The notes: generated by a model not told the origin, from the letters alone. A stretch of 64,000 nt of DNA from Coneutiohabitans thermophilus (GCA_034505235.1 JAPDQY010000002.1:1-64000), one strand, 5' to 3'. Shown: positions 24,377 to 34,073, counted from the first letter of the stretch. Numbers and translations: made by a program.

Positions 24377-26377
24377 TCACGGCACCGCCGGTCCGCTGGT
24401 GGCGCCTTTCACATATTTTTCAAACCACTCGAGGTTGCGCTTGATGGAAAAGAGCTGATGGTTGACCTCGCGAAAGCCGTGCGCTTCGCGCGGATAGATG
24501 TCGAACTCCACCGTCTTGCCCAGCATCTTGAGCGCGGTGTAAATTTCCCGGCCCTGCGAGATCGGCACGCGATCATCCCGGTCACCATGCGAGATGAGCA
24601 AAGCCGTTTTCGACTTTTGCACGTGCGCCATGGGCGAGGCCAGCCACGCCTTTTCCATGTTCTCCCACACCGACAGATTCCAATGCACCATCGAATTTTC
24701 ATGGGGAATGTCGGAGGTGCCCGTGAAGGAAATCCAGTTGGCAATGCCCGCGCCCATGGAGGCGGCCCTGAAATGCTCGCTGTAGCGCGTCGCGGCCAGC
24801 GCGGAGAAATAGCCACCGTAGGAAAAACCGCCGATGCCGACGCGGCTCAAATCAATCAACCCCTGGCGCTCGAGATGCGCCAGACCATCAAGCACGTCTT
24901 CGAATTCGCGGCCGCCGAGGTCCTTGTGGTCCGCTTTGGCATAAGCCACGCCACGCCCGGTGCTGCCGCGATAGTTCGGGCTGAACACCACGAATCCGTT
25001 GGCCGCCAGCAGCTCGCCCCATTGCACATAGTTGGTGCTCCAGCCGTCCAAGTAGGCGCTTTCCGGACCGCCGTGAATCTGCACGATGCAGGGATAGCGC
25101 TTGCCCTTCTCGTAGTTCAACGGCAGCATCAGCAGGCCGGTGATTTCCAAACCGTCGCGCGCGCTCCAGGAAATTTCTTCGCTACCGGCGAGTTGCACAC
25201 CGGCCAATTCGGGATTGCTGTTGCTCAAGCGCGTGAGCTTGCCGGTGGCCAGGCTGCCGCTGAAAGCCTCATTGGGGTGAAGATCGGTATTGGCCACCAG
25301 TGCGAACGTTTTGCCGTCCTTCGCCAGCGAGGCCGAACTGAAGGTGAAGCCGCTGCTGATCACTGCCGTCATTTTGCCGCCCTGCGCCGGCATGGTTTTC
25401 AACACCGTGTGGCTGCGCTCGACCGCGGTGAAAGCCAGCGTCGTGGCGTTGATCCATTCGACCCAGGTTACCGTGCCCTCATAGTTTTCGGTGAGGTTCG
25501 TCGCGGCGCCACCGGTGGCGGCGACGACAAAGATGCTGCCGTTGGTGGGATCGCTTTCATCAACGCCTGCCAGAAAGGCAAGGTGCCGGCCGTCCGGCGA
25601 CCAGGACATGTGGCCGAGTTTGCCCCTGGTTTCGGTGAGCAGTTTGAGCTCGCCCCCGCTGCGGCTGACGGTGTAGAGCTTCTTGAACATGTAGGAGTCA
25701 TCGGTTTTGGGGGTGGCACTCGCTTGCACGACCAGCCGGCCGGCATCCGGCGACCAGGCAAAACTCCACACCGCGATTTCGCCGGTCAGCGCTTTGGCCT
25801 CGCCGCCCGCCACCGCCTGCACATACAGGCGGGGAAATTTGAACTGCTGGTCGACGGTGCGAACGTCCCTGCCAATCTTCGCATTTTGCTTGTCGCCGGC
25901 AGTCTCGGGATCGGTCATGAGGTAGGCGAGCCACTGGCCGTCAGGCGAGAGAAGAAAGGAGGTGATGTCATTGGCCGCGCTGGCCACCAGGCGGGCTTCG
26001 CCGCCATCGAGCGCGATGCGATAAATCGCGTTGCGCTCACTCTGTTCCTCGCGTTGCGCGGTGAAGTAGATCCACCCGCCATCCGGCGACCACTGCGGCG
26101 AGCTGACGCCCTGCGGCTTATAGGTGTACTGTCGTGCCGCACCACCGGCGGCGGGAACGACAAACAACTCGCTGTAGCGGCCGCCTTTTTCCTCCTCCAG
26201 GCCGCGTGCGGAGGTGAGCACATAGGCGACATTTTTGCCGGACGGATCGATCTCCGCGGCGCTCACGATCTTGAGATTCACCACCATCTCCGGTGTCAGG
26301 CGGTTTTGCGCCAGCAGGCTCACAGCAGCCAGCAAGAGCAAGATTGCCATGGCACTCATTCTGTTGCGTACCAACAT
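24377..26377 (-). CDS. Exported S9-family serine peptidase
   Basis: 666 residues from 26377 (AAGGAG seven bases upstream); 26401 would add eight residues. Signal peptide (SAMAILLLLAAVSLLAQ). N-terminal seven-blade-type propeller with WD40-like PD40 repeats ('GVSSPQWSPDGGWIYF', 'LLSPDGQWLAYLM', 'VWSFAWSPDAGRLVV', 'LGHMSWSPDGRHLAFL'). C-terminal alpha/beta hydrolase: 'VQIHGGPESAY', nucleophile 'GGFSYGGY' (Ser near 518), 'SHGDRDDRVP' (Asp) and 'REAHGF' (His). It resembles acylaminoacyl- or dipeptidyl-peptidases that cut oligopeptides in the periplasm. It follows the amidohydrolase and precedes the Xaa-Pro aminopeptidase. Confidence 0.93.
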   Translation of the reverse strand: MLVRNRMSAMAILLLLAAVSLLAQNRLTPEMVVNLKIVSAAEIDPSGKNVAYVLTSARGLEEEKGGRYSELFVVPAAGGAARQYTYKPQGVSSPQWSPDGGWIYFTAQREEQSERNAIYRIALDGGEARLVASAANDITSFLLSPDGQWLAYLMTDPETAGDKQNAKIGRDVRTVDQQFKFPRLYVQAVAGGEAKALTGEIAVWSFAWSPDAGRLVVQASATPKTDDSYMFKKLYTVSRSGGELKLLTETRGKLGHMSWSPDGRHLAFLAGVDESDPTNGSIFVVAATGGAATNLTENYEGTVTWVEWINATTLAFTAVERSHTVLKTMPAQGGKMTAVISSGFTFSSASLAKDGKTFALVANTDLHPNEAFSGSLATGKLTRLSNSNPELAGVQLAGSEEISWSARDGLEITGLLMLPLNYEKGKRYPCIVQIHGGPESAYLDGWSTNYVQWGELLAANGFVVFSPNYRGSTGRGVAYAKADHKDLGGREFEDVLDGLAHLERQGLIDLSRVGIGGFSYGGYFSALAATRYSEHFRAASMGAGIANWISFTGTSDIPHENSMVHWNLSVWENMEKAWLASPMAHVQKSKTALLISHGDRDDRVPISQGREIYTALKMLGKTVEFDIYPREAHGFREVNHQLFSIKRNLEWFEKYVKGATSGPAVP

Positions 26378-26523
26378 GGCCCTTCTCCTTGCATTGAACA
26401 TGAGTTTTTCCTGAAAATGCCAACAGGAATTCCGGGATTGTTCAACGGCAGCGCTTCCCGCATCGCTTGCGCAACAGCGGCTGCCGCAGTTTCACGCATG
26501 TGGAGTGGCAGGAGGGCTCCTCG

Positions 26524-27789
26524 TCACTCCCGGCGGTAAATCCTGCCGTCTTTCATCACCAAAATCACTTCCCGCAGCTTGCGAACATCGCCCAGGGGAT
26601 CCCCTCGGACAGCAATGAGGTCGGCGAGTTTGCCGGGCGACAATTCCCCGATTTGCTCCGCCATGCCGAGCAGCCTGGCGGCATTGATGGTCGCGGCTTG
26701 CAGCGCCGCTGCCGGGGACATGCCATACTGCACCATGAGTTCGATTTCCCTGGCATTCCCGCCGTGCGCAAACACGCCCACATCGCTGCCGCAGACGATG
26801 GTCACACCGAGTTGCAACGCCCGCTGGAACATCGCCTTTTGCCCGGCGACGCGGCGCTGCCGCTCCTCCCGTTCAGGCGGCGCGGCATAGCCGGCAATCG
26901 CCTCCACCGCCGCCAAAGTCGGACAAAGGGCGACCTGGTGTTCGCGCATCAGCTTCAAGCTCTCTTCGTCGGCCTGGCTGCCGTGTTCGATGCTTTTCAC
27001 GCCGGCGAGCACGGCGCGGCGGATGCCTTCCGGGGTGTTGGCGTGCGCGGCCACGGCATGTCCCGTTGCCGCGGCCTCTTCGACTGCCGCCCGCAATTCT
27101 TCGCGCGTGAAGGTGGGCGCGTTCACGCCGCCGTGGGGATAATCGGCGTAGACCTTGATCCAGTCCGCGCCGTGCCCGATTTGGCGGCGCACCACGCGCC
27201 GCACGCCGTCAACGCCATCGGCGATTTCCGCGCCCTGCGGCACTTCCCAGCGCGGATCGAATCCCGCCGGACCATAACCGCCGGTGATGACGATCGCCGC
27301 GGTGGCCACCAGCAGGCGCGGGCCGGGAATGAGGCCCTGGTTGATGGCATCCCGGATGCCGAGATCGGCGTATGCCGCACCTTCGGTGCCGAGATCGCGC
27401 AGGGTGGTGAATCCCGCCAGCAGCGTTTTTTCCGCGTGCACCACGGCGCGCACGGTGCGCAGGCTGAGGGATTCTTTGAGCACTTGATCATTCCACGAGG
27501 TCTCGTTGTAGGGGTGAAGGAAAAGATGGCTGTGGGCGTCGATCAAGCCGGGCAGGAGCGTGGCCTCCCCGAGATCGAGGCGCTTGCAGTTGGCCGGCAG
27601 CGCCGCCGTTTGCTCCTGCACCGCGAGAATGCGATTACCCTGCACCAGCACCACGCGCTGCGGCAGCAGTTTGCCGTTGTGCGCATCGAACAGGCGCGCG
27701 GCACTGAGCGCCAGCACCGGCGCTGCCTCTTGTGCCGTGATGACTGCGGCGTTCAGACACAAAAGCAAAACGATGATTGAAAAACGCAT
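26524..27789 (-). CDS. Exported amidohydrolase (imidazolonepropionase/prolidase-like)
   Basis: 421 residues from the ATG at 27789 (AAAGGGG upstream); a TTG further up is less likely. Signal peptide (MRFSIIVLLLCLNAAVITAQ). Metal-dependent hydrolase of the amidohydrolase superfamily: 'LLPGLIDAHSHLFLHP' (HxH), Lys-bearing 'DWIKVYAD', 'AVAAHANTPEGIRRAV' (His), 'VKSIEHGSQ' (His) and 'CGSDVGVFAHGG' (Asp), then the composite beta domain 'GELSPGKLADLIAVRGDPL'. Such exported members include Xaa-Pro and Xaa-Arg dipeptidases. Given the neighbouring peptidases, a dipeptidase role is likely, but substrate cannot be read from sequence. Confidence 0.9.
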   Translation of the reverse strand: MRFSIIVLLLCLNAAVITAQEAAPVLALSAARLFDAHNGKLLPQRVVLVQGNRILAVQEQTAALPANCKRLDLGEATLLPGLIDAHSHLFLHPYNETSWNDQVLKESLSLRTVRAVVHAEKTLLAGFTTLRDLGTEGAAYADLGIRDAINQGLIPGPRLLVATAAIVITGGYGPAGFDPRWEVPQGAEIADGVDGVRRVVRRQIGHGADWIKVYADYPHGGVNAPTFTREELRAAVEEAAATGHAVAAHANTPEGIRRAVLAGVKSIEHGSQADEESLKLMREHQVALCPTLAAVEAIAGYAAPPEREERQRRVAGQKAMFQRALQLGVTIVCGSDVGVFAHGGNAREIELMVQYGMSPAAALQAATINAARLLGMAEQIGELSPGKLADLIAVRGDPLGDVRKLREVILVMKDGRIYRRE

Positions 27790-27819
27790 GACGGCCCCTT
27801 TGGGAATAATCAACCCGCT

Positions 27820-29238
27820 TCAGAAACGCGTGATCAGCGTCAGCTCCACGCCCTCCAGCTCGGGCTTGATGACACACACGCCACCGACGCAGATTTTGCC
27901 CTTGCGCCGCGAGCCGGCAACCAGCGACAGATCGCAGTTCTTCCAGAAATTCACATCGAGTTGCAGCGCCAGCCAGAGCCTGCGACGCAAATCCTGCTCG
28001 GTGGTGCGCTCACCGAGCAGGGCGATCGCCCAGTCGGGCGCATGACTCAGGCCGAGCGTCACCGCCTGGCTGTAAAATTGCTGATCGTTCAACAGCCGGC
28101 GCGTGTGCTGATGCTCGACTACCGCCTTCAGGGCGTGGAAATCCGAAACCGCGATGGTGGCGCTGCCGGCGAGATTGAGATGGCGCGCCGCGGCGTCCTG
28201 CTGGCGGCCGGCCGCGCCGAACAATTCCCAGGCGGAGGGCGTGTGCCACTCGAACTGGCCGTAGAATTCCTCATACAGTCGCTCGCGCCGGTGATTTGCG
28301 GTCCGGCTGTAGTGCGCGGTGAGCACACCATCCATGATCACCGGCCACGCCGCTTCGACGGCATACCCGGTCTCGTCATTGGCGTTTTGCACGAGCTGAT
28401 GGCGGTTGAGCAGGGTGTAGAGATGCTCGCGCGCGACCAGCGGGGGATTGTTGAAATAGGCGCCCTCGAATTGCTCGAAGCGATCATAGTCCTTGTATTC
28501 CGCGGTCAGGCTGAGGGCGCCCAGCAGCGCGGTGGCGTTGAGATAAAGCGCCGCGCCCGGCTCGCTTTCGTTGCGATTGTCTTCCCGGGCGTATTCGAGA
28601 TAAAAGCCGCCGCGCGCCAGATTGATTTCGGAAAACAGCGAGCCCCAGCTCACGCGCCGCCCGTTTGCGGGCCGGGTGGTGACACCCGTCATGCCGACAT
28701 GCACCTGCGGCAGTGGTTTCAGACGGCATTCCCCGGCATGAAAAAGTTTCTGCCGTTCATTCTCGCGATTGATCGGCTGGCCGGTGAGCAGGGTGAGGTC
28801 GAAGTTTTTGCGGCGCCAGGCAAGCGTGAGGCCATCCAGACGGGTGTCGTAGCGCAATTGCCGGTTCTCGAAGAAGCGCAGCGTCAGGCCGCGGCCCAGC
28901 AGGGCATAATTGTGGCCGGCGCGGATGGTCAACGTGCCGCTGTCATACTCCAAAAAACGCTGGCCGAATTCGGCGCGGCGGATGGATTGATCAGGTGCGT
29001 AGATTTGCGGCGCATTGTGCATTTCCAGCCGCAGCCCCAGGCGAAACCGGCGATAGCGCAGGTTGCCTTCCATCCAATTCTCAAAGAAATCGCGGCGGCC
29101 GCGCGATTGCAGCCTGACATCAGCGCTGGCATTGCGGGCATATTCAAGCTGATTGTTGCCGGAAATTTCAAGCTGCGCCCGCGCCGCCGCTGCGGGCAGG
29201 AGGGAGAGCAGAATCAGGCAGGTGATGATCAAATGCAC
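27820..29238 (-). CDS. Outer-membrane barrel protein, DUF6029-like
   Basis: 472 residues with signal peptide (MHLIITCLILLSLLPAAAAR). The mature part alternates aromatic/hydrophobic and polar residues throughout ('GNNQLEYARNASADVRLQSR', 'RFLEYDSGTLTIRAGHNYAL', 'FYLEYAREDNRNESEPGAAL') and ends in 'GVELTLITRF', a C-terminal Phe typical for barrel assembly. 'RRKGKICVGGVCVIKPELEG' near the end matches DUF6029 proteins. It follows a TlpA thioredoxin gene by three bases, and the pairing suggests the barrel's Cys pair (CVGGVC) is handled by that oxidoreductase. Function unknown. Confidence 0.8.
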   Translation of the reverse strand: MHLIITCLILLSLLPAAAARAQLEISGNNQLEYARNASADVRLQSRGRRDFFENWMEGNLRYRRFRLGLRLEMHNAPQIYAPDQSIRRAEFGQRFLEYDSGTLTIRAGHNYALLGRGLTLRFFENRQLRYDTRLDGLTLAWRRKNFDLTLLTGQPINRENERQKLFHAGECRLKPLPQVHVGMTGVTTRPANGRRVSWGSLFSEINLARGGFYLEYAREDNRNESEPGAALYLNATALLGALSLTAEYKDYDRFEQFEGAYFNNPPLVAREHLYTLLNRHQLVQNANDETGYAVEAAWPVIMDGVLTAHYSRTANHRRERLYEEFYGQFEWHTPSAWELFGAAGRQQDAAARHLNLAGSATIAVSDFHALKAVVEHQHTRRLLNDQQFYSQAVTLGLSHAPDWAIALLGERTTEQDLRRRLWLALQLDVNFWKNCDLSLVAGSRRKGKICVGGVCVIKPELEGVELTLITRF

Positions 29239-29241
29239 GGT

Positions 29242-29730
29242 TCACTCCGCTGGCAGCAGCCGGGCAATCCGTTCCGCCAGTTTTTTTTCGTCACCTTTGC
29301 GGTAGCCGGTGTGGGTGGAGACGATTTCGCCGTTCTTGTCGAGCAGCACCGACAGCGGCGGATTCGTGCCCTGATAAAGCTTGAACACCTTGTTGTCGGT
29401 GTCCAGCAGGAAATGAAACGGGTAGCGATTGCTGTGCACGAAGCTTTTGACCTTGCCGACGGTTTTGGGATCATCGATCGCAATGGCGAGGATCGTCAGT
29501 CCGCGGCCGGCGTATTGTTCGTGAATTTCCTTCAGCTTTCTCATCTCGGCGTGACAGGGCACGCACCAGGTTGCCCAAAAATTGATCAGGATCGGCCCCT
29601 TGCCGAGATGCTCGGAGAGCTTGTAGTTGCCGCCGGCGAGGTCCGGCAAGACAAAATCAGGGCCGCGTTCGGGCCGCGCCAAGCCGAGCAGCGCCAGGCT
29701 GAACACCATGATGATTCGTGCGGGCTTCAT
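29242..29730 (-). CDS. TlpA/ResA-type exported thioredoxin
   Basis: 162 residues; ATG at 29730 has AAGG six bases upstream (a TTG further up is rejected). N-terminal signal or anchor (MKPARIIMVFSLALLGLA). AhpC/TSA-Redoxin fold: 'PDFVLPDLAGGNYKLSEHLG', 'PILINFWATWCVPCHAEMRK' with active-site Cys56 and Cys59, cis-Pro loop 'GTNPPLSVLLDKNGEIV'. TlpA-type proteins reduce or form disulfides in the periplasm, commonly for cytochrome c or secreted Cys proteins. It sits between a PEGA/Omp28 lipoprotein with its own CxxC and the DUF6029 barrel. Confidence 0.9.
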   Translation of the reverse strand: MKPARIIMVFSLALLGLARPERGPDFVLPDLAGGNYKLSEHLGKGPILINFWATWCVPCHAEMRKLKEIHEQYAGRGLTILAIAIDDPKTVGKVKSFVHSNRYPFHFLLDTDNKVFKLYQGTNPPLSVLLDKNGEIVSTHTGYRKGDEKKLAERIARLLPAE

Positions 29731-29761
29731 GGAAATCCTTATCTCCAAATTTGTTCGTGGT

Positions 29762-30979
29762 TCAATCCGCAGCGGACCACAGCGCCTGCAACACCTCGCC
29801 GGTCACACTGTTTTGCACAAAAGCCACCACCTGCAACACACCGGTCCATTCTGTCTTTCGTGCAAACGCGAAGGCGAAGACCGCACTCGCGCCCGGCGCC
29901 AGGGCAACCACCCGGCCTTCGGCGTTGGGATAAAACGCGCGCATCACGTCAAAGAAGCGCTTCTGGCCGTTGGAACCGGGCGCCACTGCAAAAGCAACCT
30001 CCCGTTCGATCAAAGCGAGATGCAAAACCGCGTTTTGGCCGGCCAGATCTGCGAGCGCTTCGACACGCACTTTGCCGTTGAGGGCGCGCGCGGATTGTTG
30101 CACCTCCGCGAAGTCCTCAAAATCCAGCAGCGCGACGGGCTGCCTGTCGCTGCGGCCGGCCAGTGCGCTGCGAAAACGGACTGCGAGATTGGAGGTGCCC
30201 GCCAGCCGCCGCACACCATCCACCACCACGAAAGGCAGTGGCGGCCGGTTGTAGAAACCATAGCGGCTGAGATTGTCCGCTGGTGCCGCGAGAAACATGG
30301 GGTCCTGCCGGCCGGGGAAATCGGGATGATAGGAGATCACTGCCGCTGAATCAACGCCCTTTTCGACCAGCACGGCCTCGATGATGCGATCAGCCTCCGG
30401 GCAGGGCGCGCAATCGGTGTTGGAGAAATGTTCGACCAACGTCAATGCCGGCCGCAGCACCAGAGTTGACTTAAGCTCGGTGGTTTGATTGGTGCGAATG
30501 CGAACTGATTGGCGCACCGGTTCATATCCGCCTTTATGCAGAGTCAGCTCATGATCGCCGCTGGCCAAACCGGCGATGGTCAAAGGCGTGCGGCCAAACG
30601 GCAGGCGGTTGACTCGCACGAGCGCGCCCGCCGGCGTGGAATTGATCTGCACTGTGCCGACGCTCGAGCTTTGCCGCAGTTCGAATTCCACGCGGGCTTC
30701 CCCGCCGGCGGTGATGTTGATGTTGTGGGAATCGGGAATCACGCTGTGCCCGGCAAGGAAGAGATGCACGACGTGCCGCCCCGGGGCCAAATCCGTGATC
30801 AACGCGGGCGCTTCTTTTCCGGTGTCGCGATAATCGATGAAAATTCGGCCGCGGCCCACGGACGCCTGCACCACCAAGCCCCCCGTACCCGGTTCGAGTG
30901 AAACCAGTTGGCCGTCTTTGGTGGTGCAGGCAAACAGGCCGCAGCACAGCAAAAATGCGAACCGCATTGTTTTTCTCAT
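29762..30979 (-). CDS. PEGA-domain lipoprotein with Omp28/thioredoxin-like C-domain
   Basis: 405 residues. Lipobox 'LLCCGLFAC' with Cys18 as lipid attachment site. Residues 35-175 hold two PEGA-like beta repeats: 'FIDYRDTGKEAPALITDLAP'...'VEFEL' and 'VQINSTPAGALVRVNRLPFG'...'HELTLHKGGYEPVRQSV'. From about 178 an Omp28-like thioredoxin domain opens with 'LVEHFSNTDCAPCPEADRII' (Cys190/Cys193) and 'PLPFVVVDGVRRLAGTSN'. No good ribosome site is seen, so the start is less certain; a second ATG lies four codons on. It shares its C-terminal domain type with the next gene upstream (31017-33173). Confidence 0.8.
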   Translation of the reverse strand: MRKTMRFAFLLCCGLFACTTKDGQLVSLEPGTGGLVVQASVGRGRIFIDYRDTGKEAPALITDLAPGRHVVHLFLAGHSVIPDSHNINITAGGEARVEFELRQSSSVGTVQINSTPAGALVRVNRLPFGRTPLTIAGLASGDHELTLHKGGYEPVRQSVRIRTNQTTELKSTLVLRPALTLVEHFSNTDCAPCPEADRIIEAVLVEKGVDSAAVISYHPDFPGRQDPMFLAAPADNLSRYGFYNRPPLPFVVVDGVRRLAGTSNLAVRFRSALAGRSDRQPVALLDFEDFAEVQQSARALNGKVRVEALADLAGQNAVLHLALIEREVAFAVAPGSNGQKRFFDVMRAFYPNAEGRVVALAPGASAVFAFAFARKTEWTGVLQVVAFVQNSVTGEVLQALWSAAD

Positions 30980-31016
30980 GCGCAGATTCAATTGGGCTGA
31001 TTGCCGTGCCCGAAGC

Positions 31017-33173
31017 TCAATGCAACAGCACCATTTTGCGCGCCTCCTGCAGGTTGCCATGGCGCAGACGGTAGAAATAAACCCCGCTGCGCACCCGCTG
31101 GCCCCGGTCATCGCGGCCGTCCCAGGTCACTTGGTAGCGACCGCCGCCCTGTTCCTGCTCGACCAGTGTGCGCACGGTTTGGCCGAGCTGGCTGATCACC
31201 ACCAGCGTCGCCAGCGCGCGGGCACCGGTGGGCAGGGTGTAAACGATGCGCGTCTCCGGATTGAAGGGATTGGGATAGTTCGCCGCCAGCTCAAAGTGGT
31301 AAACCTGCCCCGCTTCTCCGGGCGCCGCAACGCCGGTGGGAAGCGCCAGCCAGGCGGCAATCTTGTCGAACAACAATTTGCGATCTTGCGCGCCGTCAAT
31401 GGTCTCAAAACCAAAAGTGGTGAAAACGACGCGCCCCGTGCCGTGCGTGCCGTAGTGCACCGCGCGTATGCCGGCGAAGGCCTGGGGCATTTGGAAAAAG
31501 TTGAAAATCGCGTGGCTGTAAGGTCCCGCCGGTGTGATTTGATTGGCGAATCTGTCCTGGTCGGGATTGACCGTGCTTGCACCCGTGCCGCCGGTGAGGA
31601 AAAGCAGCGGCAGGCTCTCCGAAATCGGATCACCGGCGATGCCTTCCACCACTGCCGGCGTGCCATTCCGTTGCACGTAGGCAGCATGCAAATACTTCGT
31701 GAGAAATTCCCGGCTGGCCGCGGAGTAATACCGACTCGTCGAATCGCCGAGTTGATAGGCGAGATCGAGACCGTTCAAATACAAGCGCCCGCCATGATCG
31801 AGATACGCCTTGAGCTGCTCCTGTTCCGCCGGCGTCAGCCCCGGCCGGGAGAGCGCGGTCATCCAGAAAATGCTCTGGAAGCTGTAGAGGTCGTCTCCCG
31901 CGGGCGGCAGCAGGCGGCTGGAGATGACGCCATACTTTTGGCCGGATTGTTCGAGGGGCGACATCATGAAAGATTCATAATTGCCCTCTTCATCATCAAC
32001 GAGCAGCAGATCCAGGCCCAGAGTGGTGAAACGGAATTCCAACTGCTCCGCAGCCACATTCGCGGAGGAGAAGCGCAGTCGTGCGAGGCCCATGCCGTTG
32101 ATGGCGTTGGCGTTGACATTCACCGTCAGCGTGGCAGACTGCCCGGCTGCCAGCGTCAGGGCATCGGACTGGCCGGGAGCGAAGGTGCCATTGGGGCTGG
32201 TGAAGGAGGCCGCCCAGCCGGTCGGTCCGGCAAATTCGAGGTTGAGAGTGTAGGTGTCGGGGAGTAGGCCGCTGTTGGTCAACGTCGCCGGGAAACTGGC
32301 CGGCGCGCTGCTGGGGCCCAGCGCCTCTTTGGTGTTGGCGGCAAATTGCGCCTCGTAATCCGACAGCAGCGGCCAGCGTTGCGCCTGTTGAATTTCACTG
32401 TTGGCGGCGAGCGAGGAGCCAACCTTGTAGACTTTCACCACCACGGTGCATTTCTCCGGGACGATGGCCGGGGTGCCGCCAGGCACGGTGTACTCCAGGG
32501 TTTGGGAAAGCGTTTGATTTTGCATCCACGTGCCATTGACGAGTTGCTGGCCGAGCGCGCCGTTCATCATCGCGCGCACGGTCCACTCATGCACGTAATT
32601 CGGCAGGCTGGTGCGGCCCGGCGTGCAGGTGTTGTTGGAAGTCTGGGGATAAACCTGCCCGTCTTCGACGAGAATGGCGTTCCAGCGGTACTCGCCGTTC
32701 AAGTTTTGCAGTGCGGTGAAATCGACGGTGGCGGTGAATTTGCGCGTGGTGCGGTCGTATTTTCGCTTCATCGTCATGCCCACCGTCGCGGGGATTGCCG
32801 CACGGTTGCTGATTTGCTGCAGCCAAATATTGCGGTTGATGATGCCGGTGACGCGATCGACAATGCCGGTGGGGTAGGCGTTGAAGCCGAGGGCGTTGAT
32901 GATAGAATTGCCGCTGAAGTTGGCAAAGGGATCGCCCGCACCGGTGGGACCGTGATAGGCCAGCACAATGGTGTTGGGATGGCTGGCCAGGATGCTGTGC
33001 ACGACATCGTCACCACACGGGCACCACTGGCACCAGGTGCCGGTGCAAAACTCGAGCACCGGGTTGCGTTGCGTCTGGCCGAGCAGCAGCGTGGGAACCC
33101 CGGACGCAAACAGCAGGGCGGCAAGGAACGCCGCCGCTGCGGCGGAAAAAGGAAACCGCGTGATGCGTTTCAT
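31017..33173 (-). CDS. Omp28-like exported protein with sorting tail
   Basis: 718 residues; ATG 33173 has GGAGG six bases upstream. Signal peptide (about 1-33). An Omp28-like thioredoxin domain follows at once: 'VLEFCTGTWCQWCPCGDDVV' with Cys43, 48, 51 and 53, and 'AYHGPTGAGDPFANF'. Middle: an Ig-like COG1470-type domain ('TLTNSGLLPDTYTLNLEF') and a region 'LDLLLVDDEEGNYESFMMSP...KAYLDHGGRLYLNGLDLAY' like a glutamine-amidotransferase-like fold. End: 'ANYPNPFNPETRIVYTLPTG' and 'GVYFYRLRHGNLQEARKMVL', the Por/FlgD-like tail. Surface-directed; partner or substrate unknown. Confidence 0.88.
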   Translation of the reverse strand: MKRITRFPFSAAAAAFLAALLFASGVPTLLLGQTQRNPVLEFCTGTWCQWCPCGDDVVHSILASHPNTIVLAYHGPTGAGDPFANFSGNSIINALGFNAYPTGIVDRVTGIINRNIWLQQISNRAAIPATVGMTMKRKYDRTTRKFTATVDFTALQNLNGEYRWNAILVEDGQVYPQTSNNTCTPGRTSLPNYVHEWTVRAMMNGALGQQLVNGTWMQNQTLSQTLEYTVPGGTPAIVPEKCTVVVKVYKVGSSLAANSEIQQAQRWPLLSDYEAQFAANTKEALGPSSAPASFPATLTNSGLLPDTYTLNLEFAGPTGWAASFTSPNGTFAPGQSDALTLAAGQSATLTVNVNANAINGMGLARLRFSSANVAAEQLEFRFTTLGLDLLLVDDEEGNYESFMMSPLEQSGQKYGVISSRLLPPAGDDLYSFQSIFWMTALSRPGLTPAEQEQLKAYLDHGGRLYLNGLDLAYQLGDSTSRYYSAASREFLTKYLHAAYVQRNGTPAVVEGIAGDPISESLPLLFLTGGTGASTVNPDQDRFANQITPAGPYSHAIFNFFQMPQAFAGIRAVHYGTHGTGRVVFTTFGFETIDGAQDRKLLFDKIAAWLALPTGVAAPGEAGQVYHFELAANYPNPFNPETRIVYTLPTGARALATLVVISQLGQTVRTLVEQEQGGGRYQVTWDGRDDRGQRVRSGVYFYRLRHGNLQEARKMVLLH

Positions 33174-33239
33174 AAAGCCCCTCCACTGGAATATTAGGAG
33201 TGAGTGCAACAGCCGCCGAAATGACCGGACGGTACGAGG

Positions 33240-34001
33240 TTACTGCAGCAACAGCATGACACGCGTTTGCCGGAATGCCCCAACGCGCAATTGGTAGAAG
33301 TAGAGTCCGCGCGGCAGAACCCGGCCGTTGTGATCGCGTCCCTGCCACGTGATTTCACGGCGTCCCGGGGCGGTCATCCCCAGGTTCAGGCGCGCCACTT
33401 CGCGGCCGAGCAGGTTGTAGACGAGCAACTCCACCGGCAGCGGCCGGCCCCCGCCAATTTCAAAGGGAATCGTCGTGGCCGTGGTGAAAGGATTGGGAAA
33501 GTTCGCCAGCAATCTGAAGTCTGCCGGGCTGCCGGGCGGCAGGTCGGTGACGACCGCCGGCTGCGTGCTGGCAGTGAAGGTCAACTCGACGAACTCGGCG
33601 GTATTCTTGATGTTTTCCACGCGAATCGGCACGGCCGCAGTGCCGGCCTGTGCGGGATCGGTGTTGAAGTTCAAATGAAATTCCGAGGTTTCCCCCGGCG
33701 CCAGTGCCGGAATGCCGAGCGCAGTATCGGGGATGGTGTAAAAATTCAGGAACGGCGGAAAACACAAATCTCCGCTGCACAGCGAAGTGCTCCAGCCCGG
33801 CGGCAGGTTGTTTGGCATGCGGACCACGCGAATCTGCAGGTCCTGCACGCCGAGGTTTTTGATGTGGCCATCGAGGATGATCAAATCCCCGGGATTGCCG
33901 CGGCGGGCCAGCGTGTCAGCGGTGAAGGAAAAGCTTTGCGGCAGCGCCGTGACCGGCAACCATCCCAGCGCTGCCGCCAACAACGGGAAGAATTTTTTCA
34001 T
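33240..34001 (-). CDS. Small exported protein with sorting tail
   Basis: 253 residues; ATG 34001 has GAGGAGG seven bases upstream. Signal peptide (MKKFFPLLAAALGWLPVTAL). Residues 25-150 look like an Ig-like domain of the 'RRGNPGDLIILDGHIKNLGV' type, carrying a close Cys pair ('LCSGDLCFPPFL'). The rest is a sorting domain, with the motif as 'ANFPNPFTTATTIPFEIGGG' rather than NPFNPET, and ends 'GLYFYQLRVGAFRQTRVMLL'. It lies 66 bases ahead of the Omp28-like gene, likely the same transcript. Function unknown. Confidence 0.82.
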   Translation of the reverse strand: MKKFFPLLAAALGWLPVTALPQSFSFTADTLARRGNPGDLIILDGHIKNLGVQDLQIRVVRMPNNLPPGWSTSLCSGDLCFPPFLNFYTIPDTALGIPALAPGETSEFHLNFNTDPAQAGTAAVPIRVENIKNTAEFVELTFTASTQPAVVTDLPPGSPADFRLLANFPNPFTTATTIPFEIGGGRPLPVELLVYNLLGREVARLNLGMTAPGRREITWQGRDHNGRVLPRGLYFYQLRVGAFRQTRVMLLLQ

Positions 34002-34073
34002 GTCATGCCTCCTCAACAGCATGCGCCAACAGCATGCGCCTGCGCGCGGCGGGCAACCCCCAGCACCCCGGCC

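Noticed and set aside
27961..30081. 706-codon plus-strand frame and other long plus-strand frames opposite minus-strand genes
   Set aside because: They mirror high-G+C genes on the other strand. Residue patterns are those of reversed codons, and the minus-strand genes have clear family motifs.
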